Notes under the pieces: generated by a model
What the model saw: the letters and a program-made list of their open reading frames with translations, nothing else
What the model was told of the DNA's origin: nothing
The model's database searches: none
Program-made: the position numbers and the translations under genes
Shown: positions 6,087 through 9,364 of the stretch, in pieces
Layout of the letters: each line of letters opens with the position of its first letter
How positions within the stretch are numbered: the first letter of the stretch is position 1
From: Desulfobacterales bacterium
Lineage (GTDB): Bacteria; Desulfobacterota; Desulfobacteria; Desulfobacterales; C00003060
Length of the DNA: 9,364 nucleotides
Direction of reading: 5' to 3'
Assembly (NCBI GenBank): GCA_030668505.1
Contig: DAOUTV010000047.1
Location: 1-9,364, forward strand

Positions 6087-6941
6087 ATGATTATCATCAT
6101 CAGCGGGCTTTCCGGCTCTGGGAAAAGTACCGCAATAAAGGCACTGGAGGATGTTGGTTATTTCTGCGTCGACAACTTGCCGGTCGTACTCTTGCCAAAG
6201 TTTTTAGAACTTCGAACCGGGAGCGATTCGGAGATTTCTAAACTGGCCCTGGTGATGGATATCAGGGAAAAGGGGTTTCTCTCATCATATTCAGACATTC
6301 TGGACAGGTTGCGAAACCAGGGATATCAGTTCGAAATACTTTTCCTTGAGGCCTCAGAAGAAATTCTCCTGAGACGTTACAGCCAGACCAGGATGCAGCA
6401 CCCACTGGCCAGGGGAAAGAGCCTTCGGGAAGCTATACGTGACGAAAAGGAACAACTTAAAGGGCTTAAGCAAATTGCTAACAAAGTTATTGACACTTCA
6501 CACTACAATGTCCATGAACTCAAAGCTGTTATCTTGGGCCATGTCCTCAAGGTGGTTCATACCGGGCACTTAGAGGTACATGTCCTGTCTTTTGGTTATA
6601 AATACGGTGTTCCTTACGATGCGGATCTGGTAATCGATGTTCGTTTTTTACCCAATCCCTACTTCGTCCCTGAATTGAAAGGGCTTGATGGTACCGCGCC
6701 CGAGGTCCGAACGTTTGTGAAAAAATGGGATGAAACCAACATTTTTTTGAAAAAATATTTGGATCTGCTTGATTACCTTGTCCCTTTGTATAAAAAAGAG
6801 GGGAAATCGCATTTGACCGTCGCGGTTGGTTGCACAGGCGGAAGACACCGCTCCATTGTGATTGCTGATGAGATCTCCCGACATTTGAAAAAGAAGATTG
6901 ATCGCATACACCTGGTCCATCGAGATATTGAGTTGAGATAG
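6087..6941 (+). CDS. rapZ: RNase adapter protein RapZ / nucleotide-binding protein
   Basis: In E. coli RapZ binds glucosamine-6-phosphate, presents the small RNA GlmZ to RNase E and so tunes amino-sugar synthesis for peptidoglycan and LPS. Outside enterobacteria the target is less clear. From the ATG at 6087 the protein has 284 residues, equal to E. coli RapZ. The P-loop is GLSGSGKS (7-14), followed by EDVGYFCVDNLP. The C-terminal half carries SFGYKYGVPYDADLVIDVRF, NPYFVPELKGLDG and the conserved GCTGGRHRS. A TTG at 6075 in frame would add four residues (MKQG), with an in-frame TAG just before it. Neither start has a well-placed Shine-Dalgarno. I chose ATG because it gives the usual short lead into the P-loop. 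It is separated from ptsN by 103 bp with a hairpin. Confidence 0.93.
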   Translation: MIIIISGLSGSGKSTAIKALEDVGYFCVDNLPVVLLPKFLELRTGSDSEISKLALVMDIREKGFLSSYSDILDRLRNQGYQFEILFLEASEEILLRRYSQTRMQHPLARGKSLREAIRDEKEQLKGLKQIANKVIDTSHYNVHELKAVILGHVLKVVHTGHLEVHVLSFGYKYGVPYDADLVIDVRFLPNPYFVPELKGLDGTAPEVRTFVKKWDETNIFLKKYLDLLDYLVPLYKKEGKSHLTVAVGCTGGRHRSIVIADEISRHLKKKIDRIHLVHRDIELR

Positions 6942-6964
6942 TGTCACTACCCAAGTTCACTAAT

Positions 6965-7163
6965 GTGTCTAAAGTGAGCCAAAGTTTAAGGACTTGAAGA
7001 AACTGTTTAATTACTTGTTTCATCAGTTAGATTGGTTGAATTGGTTTTATTGGTTTCTAACCAATTCAGCCGTCGTAGCCAAGGCTACTATGGCGAAGTC
7101 GGCTCGAACCAACGGAACCAATAAAACTAATTGAACGGTGTTTCAGCTTTTAACTTTAGGCAC
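6965..7163. repeat. Nested palindromic element, repeat copy 2, between rapZ and the EIIA gene
   Basis: Most of the 245-bp gap is symmetrical. The outermost arms are GTGTCTAAAGT (6965-6975) and ACTTTAGGCAC (7153-7163), 10 of 11 paired. Inside is a 23-bp pair (7035-7057 with 7114-7136) with 20 of 23 matching. A rival hairpin uses GAATTGGTT (7038-7046) with AACCAATTC (7059-7067). The core has AGCCG (7068-7072) with CGGCT (7100-7104) and a GTAGCC/GGCTAC dyad (7075-7088). Bases 7077-7106 repeat window bases 1-30 at 29 of 30. No ORF fits, and no T-run marks a terminator. It has the look of a MITE-like or REP-like mobile repeat; there is no transposase. Confidence 0.7.
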
Positions 7164-7186
7164 TTTTCTTGTTGAGGGTTAGATTT

Positions 7187-7600
7187 ATGATAGGTCTTGT
7201 AATTGTAACTCATAGCGGTCTGGGAGAGGCCCTTATTGAAGCAGGCGAATCGATCCTTGAAGAGCCTCTAAGCGCAGTTGCTGCTGTTTCCGTAGATTTA
7301 AGGCAAAGCGCCGAAAAAATGAGAGAGAAGATAAACGCCGGTATCAAGGCGGTTGACCAGGGCAAAGGCGTACTTATCCTGACGGACATGTTCGGGGGTA
7401 CTCCATCCAACCTCAGCCTTTCGTTCCTTGAGGAAGGCAGGATCGAGGTGCTTACCGGAGTTAATCTTCCTGTGGTGATTAGAGCTGCCAAGATGCGGAA
7501 AGACAATAACTTGGACGAGCTTGCAGAGACCCTGCAGGCTTACGGGAAAAAGAGTATTTCATTGGCCAGTAGTGTGTTGAAAGGAAACAAGAGAACCTGA
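7187..7600 (+). CDS. PTS mannose/fructose-family EIIA domain protein
   Basis: The 137-residue protein is a single EIIA domain of the mannose family. It begins MIGLVIVTHSGLGEALIEA, where His9 is the expected phosphorylation site (His10 in E. coli ManX). It also has the hallmark LTDMFGGTPSN. There is no EIIB, EIIC or EIID domain, and none of those genes is near, so it may act as a phosphorylation-dependent regulator, as proposed for the lone EIIA-Man proteins found beside rapZ in Desulfobacterota. The ATG at 7187 is preceded by GAGGG (7174-7178) at eight bases, so I prefer it to the upstream in-frame TTG at 7169. rimI follows closely and is probably co-transcribed. Confidence 0.93.
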   Translation: MIGLVIVTHSGLGEALIEAGESILEEPLSAVAAVSVDLRQSAEKMREKINAGIKAVDQGKGVLILTDMFGGTPSNLSLSFLEEGRIEVLTGVNLPVVIRAAKMRKDNNLDELAETLQAYGKKSISLASSVLKGNKRT

Positions 7601-7617
7601 GAGTCAGTGATTGCTAT

Positions 7618-8076
7618 TTGTCTTGTCTTGCGGAAGCAGACATTGATCCGGTCTTAGGTATTGAGAACGACTCTTTTCCCGCGCCGTGGGGTAGGGCATC
7701 TTTCAAAGGAGAACTCGCTGAAAAGACTTCTCGCAGCCTGGTTATAAAAAAAAGGCGACAAGAGAAACCGGCCAGAGTTATTGCCTACCTTTGCTTCAGG
7801 TTTATTGAAGACGAGATGCATATTATGAATCTTGCGGTGGATCCGTTGTGCCGTCGCCGTGGCGTGGCCACATTCCTGCTCGGGTACGGCCTAGGATTGG
7901 CCAAAAGATATGGTATCAAAAGAGCTTTCCTGGAGGTTCGTACTTCAAACGATGCAGCCATGAAGCTCTATAGTAAGATGGGCTTTTGTGAAGCGGGCCG
8001 GCGAAGGAGGTACTATACGGAAACCCAGGAAGATGCCGTTGTTATGATAAATGACATGACGGGGAGAGATTGTTGA
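7618..8076 (+). CDS. rimI: Ribosomal protein alanine N-acetyltransferase (RimI-like GNAT)
   Basis: RimI transfers acetyl from acetyl-CoA to the N-terminal amine of ribosomal protein bS18. The GNAT fold is complete. IENDSFPAPWGRASF near the start resembles the RimI IExxSFxxPWS motif. IMNLAVDPLCRRRGVATFLL holds the acetyl-CoA pyrophosphate loop (RRRGVA). LEVRTSNDAAMKLYSKMGF and RRRRYYTETQEDAVVM are characteristic of RimI. The start is uncertain: TTG at 7618 gives 152 residues with a weak ribosome site, while the frame stays open upstream to 7573. A rare start such as CTG at 7597, overlapping the EIIA stop and downstream of AAGGA (7581-7585), would add seven residues. Gene symbols for single-domain GNATs can be loose, but the full motif set supports RimI. 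Confidence 0.87.
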   Translation: MSCLAEADIDPVLGIENDSFPAPWGRASFKGELAEKTSRSLVIKKRRQEKPARVIAYLCFRFIEDEMHIMNLAVDPLCRRRGVATFLLGYGLGLAKRYGIKRAFLEVRTSNDAAMKLYSKMGFCEAGRRRRYYTETQEDAVVMINDMTGRDC

Positions 8077-8120
8077 GCTTGTGATCAGATATCTTTAGGT
8101 TTAGAAAGGCAAAACCTATG

Positions 8121-8149
8121 TGGCACGGCATTTGTTCGGTGCCATTTTT
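8121..8149 (+). terminator. Probable rho-independent terminator after rimI
   Basis: TGGCAC (8121-8126) pairs with GTGCCA (8139-8144), and TTTTT (8145-8149) follows at once. The 12-base loop is rather long and the stem is only six pairs, so strength is moderate. Position fits: it is 45 bases after the rimI stop and ahead of a separate tpiA unit. The left arm also resembles a sigma-54 -24 box. Confidence 0.6.
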
Positions 8150-8152
8150 GAC

Positions 8153-8299
8153 TAGAAGCCATTTCAAAATCTCAGATCGCGTTCGAGGGCAAGGCGGGGG
8201 CCGATGATAAAGCGCAGCATACACGGGAGTATGTGAGCATTTTGAAGAGGCTCTCAACACAGCCATCGGGCGATAGATGGGGTTTTGAAGTGGCTTCTA
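8153..8299. repeat. 147-bp element with 21-nt terminal inverted repeats
   Basis: Bases 8153-8173 and 8279-8299 are inverted copies at 18 of 21 positions, both ending in TAGAAGCC / GGCTTCTA. Between them is GC-rich sequence with an inner hairpin CATAC (8218-8222) / GTATG (8229-8233). The 14-mer TGTGAGCATTTTGA at 8232-8245 also occurs at 109-122, upstream of kdsA. The element lies between the terminator and the tpiA ribosome site, which starts two bases after its end. No transposase is present, so it would be a non-autonomous or REP-like repeat. I recall similar sequences between genes in other Desulfobacterota but cannot verify that. Confidence 0.7.
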
Positions 8300-8316
8300 A
8301 GAAGGAGACCAAGACT

Positions 8317-9075
8317 ATGGCTGATAGAAAACCCTTGATTGCTGGAAACTGGAAGATGTACAAGACCGGACCACAGGCCGCTGAGTTGGCAAGCCGGTTG
8401 AAATCCTTGGTTGGAGATATCACGGATGTGGATGTCATGGTTGCCCCTCCTTTTACTGCTCTTGGAGTTGTGGGAGAGATACTGCAAGGGTCCGCCATAC
8501 ACCTGGGAGGACAAGACTTGTTCTGGGAGGCCGAAGGGGCTTACACCGGACAAATATCTGCTCCCATGTTAAAAGCCGCAGGATGCAGCCACGTGATAAT
8601 CGGCCATTCCGAGAGGCGTCAGTACTTTGGCGAGACCAATGAAACGGTAAACAGGAAGATACGGGCAGCCCTCCTTGGAGGTTTGATTCCTGTGCTGTGT
8701 ATCGGAGAATCAGAGGCTGAACGGGAATCCGGTCAGACCTTTTCTGTGGTGCAAAAGCAATTGGAAGAAGGGCTGGAGGGTTTCTCTTCGGATGAAATAC
8801 AGAAAATGACAGTGGCCTATGAGCCTGTTTGGGCCATCGGTACCGGCAAGACGGCAACCACAGATCAGGCCCAGGAAGTGCATGAGTCCATCCGTGGGCG
8901 GATGGAGACAGCTTATGGAAATTCGGTTGCAAAGGCTGTGCGCATATTATATGGTGGCAGCGTTAAACCTGAAAATAGCGGCGATCTCATGGCCATGGCC
9001 GACATTGACGGTGCCTTGGTGGGGGGGGCCAGTCTTGACGGCGACTCCTTTGCAGGTATTGTTCGTTATAAATAG
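8317..9075 (+). CDS. tpiA: Triose-phosphate isomerase
   Basis: TpiA interconverts dihydroxyacetone phosphate and glyceraldehyde 3-phosphate in glycolysis and gluconeogenesis; it is a cytoplasmic TIM-barrel dimer. From the ATG at 8317 it has 252 residues, the usual length. The catalytic residues are Lys13 (AGNWKMYK), His97 (IIGHSERRQYFGE) and Glu169 (AYEPVWAIGTGKTA). The phosphate-binding loop YGGSVKPEN and the closing LVGGASL are also present. The frame is open further upstream, to a GTG at 8233, but that adds 28 residues encoded by the repeat element. The ATG has a good ribosome site, GAAGGAG (8301-8307), and gives the standard N-terminus. secG follows after 51 bp, a common pairing. Confidence 0.98.
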   Translation: MADRKPLIAGNWKMYKTGPQAAELASRLKSLVGDITDVDVMVAPPFTALGVVGEILQGSAIHLGGQDLFWEAEGAYTGQISAPMLKAAGCSHVIIGHSERRQYFGETNETVNRKIRAALLGGLIPVLCIGESEAERESGQTFSVVQKQLEEGLEGFSSDEIQKMTVAYEPVWAIGTGKTATTDQAQEVHESIRGRMETAYGNSVAKAVRILYGGSVKPENSGDLMAMADIDGALVGGASLDGDSFAGIVRYK

Positions 9076-9090
9076 ATGCTGCCACTGAGA

Positions 9091-9110
9091 AAGCATGAGA
9101 AAGCATGAGA
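9091..9110. repeat. Two tandem copies of a 10-mer before secG
   Basis: AAGCATGAGA is repeated exactly twice, preceded by a partial GAGA. It sits in the short tpiA-secG gap just before the secG ribosome site. It is probably a small local duplication with no known role. Confidence 0.8.
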
Positions 9111-9126
9111 ATGGGAGCGGTTTTAT

Positions 9127-9364
9127 ATGTCAAGTTTCGTTATTATTATCCACATTATTGTGGCAGTTGCATTGATATTGATTGTACTTCTGCAAACCGG
9201 CAAAGGGGCGGATATGGGGGCAGCCTTTGGGGGGGGATCAAGTCAGACCCTGTTCGGGGGCAGTGGCGCATCAACCTTCTTAAGTAGACTGACAACATTT
9301 GCTGCCATAATTTTTATGCTCACATCTTTAGGGCTGGCCTATCTATCGAGCCATCGGGCTATCA
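9127..9364 (+). CDS. secG: Preprotein translocase subunit SecG (partial, runs off right edge)
   Basis: SecG is the small inner-membrane partner of SecYE that aids SecA-driven export. The frame is open from the ATG at 9127 to the window edge: 79 complete codons with no stop, so the C-terminus is missing. It shows the SecG layout. The first transmembrane helix (about 4-22, FVIIIHIIVAVALILIVLL) is followed by the hallmark LQTGKGADMGAAFGGGSS. Then come QTLFGGSGASTFLSRLT and a second helix (about 55-72, TFAAIIFMLTSLGLAYL). The phrase LQxGKGAxxGAAFGGGSSQT-FG is highly characteristic of the family. GGAG (9113-9116) lies ten bases upstream of the start. It is probably transcribed with tpiA. Confidence 0.95.
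   Translation, partial: MSSFVIIIHIIVAVALILIVLLQTGKGADMGAAFGGGSSQTLFGGSGASTFLSRLTTFAAIIFMLTSLGLAYLSSHRAI

Noticed and set aside
7169..7186. TTG start for the EIIA-Man gene
   Set aside because: The ATG at 7187 has GAGGG at eight bases and gives the family-typical start with the active histidine at position 9.
8233..8316. N-terminal extension of tpiA from GTG 8233
   Set aside because: The 28 extra residues are encoded by the palindromic element; the ATG at 8317 has a good ribosome site and gives the normal TpiA N-terminus.
9105..9287. 60-residue + strand ORF after tpiA
   Set aside because: It is out of frame with secG, whose frame gives a clear two-helix SecG with its hallmark glycine-rich motif.

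Overview
This window looks like chromosomal DNA of a Gram-negative bacterium of the Desulfobacterota (former Deltaproteobacteria). The main evidence is gene order. Kdo synthesis (kdsA), LPS export (lptC-lptA-lptB), sigma-54 (rpoN), ribosome hibernation (hpf), EIIA-Ntr (ptsN), RapZ and a mannose-family EIIA follow each other on one strand, an arrangement I know from that group. The assignment is an inference, since there is no rRNA or other taxonomic marker here. All recognised genes are on the + strand, and the last one, secG, runs off the right edge.

Layout: 1-434 has no credible gene. It holds three palindromic or repeated segments (1-30, 52-94, 116-233), then a near-consensus sigma-70 promoter (292-320) and a leader of about 110 nt before kdsA. 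kdsA (435-1265) is followed by lptC (1384-1935), with no kdsC between them. A 275-bp gap then carries inverted and heptad repeats. lptA, lptB and rpoN (2211-4941) are joined by one-base TAATG stop/start overlaps, and hpf and ptsN follow closely. A 103-bp gap with a hairpin leads to rapZ (start 6087). After it comes a 245-bp gap filled by nested inverted repeats, whose core is a near-copy of bases 1-30. Next are the EIIA-Man gene (7187-7600) and rimI (7618-8076). A probable terminator (8121-8149) and a 147-bp element with 21-nt terminal inverted repeats (8153-8299) separate these from tpiA (8317-9075) and secG (9127 to the edge).

How the genes work together: KdsA makes the Kdo precursor of the LPS inner core. 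LptC, LptA and LptB are part of the machine that moves LPS from the inner membrane to the outer membrane; LptD, LptE, LptF and LptG are not here. RpoN, long-form HPF, EIIA-Ntr, RapZ and EIIA-Man form the conserved regulatory module that links nitrogen and carbon status, ribosome dormancy and envelope precursor supply. EI, HPr and HPr kinase are absent. RimI, TpiA and SecG serve ribosomal protein acetylation, central carbon metabolism and protein secretion.

The coding part is ordinary and well conserved. I did not find a new defence system, CRISPR array or gene cluster. The unusual material lies between the genes: each intergenic gap over 200 bp holds its own palindromic or repeated element, and two of the sequences recur within these 9.4 kb.
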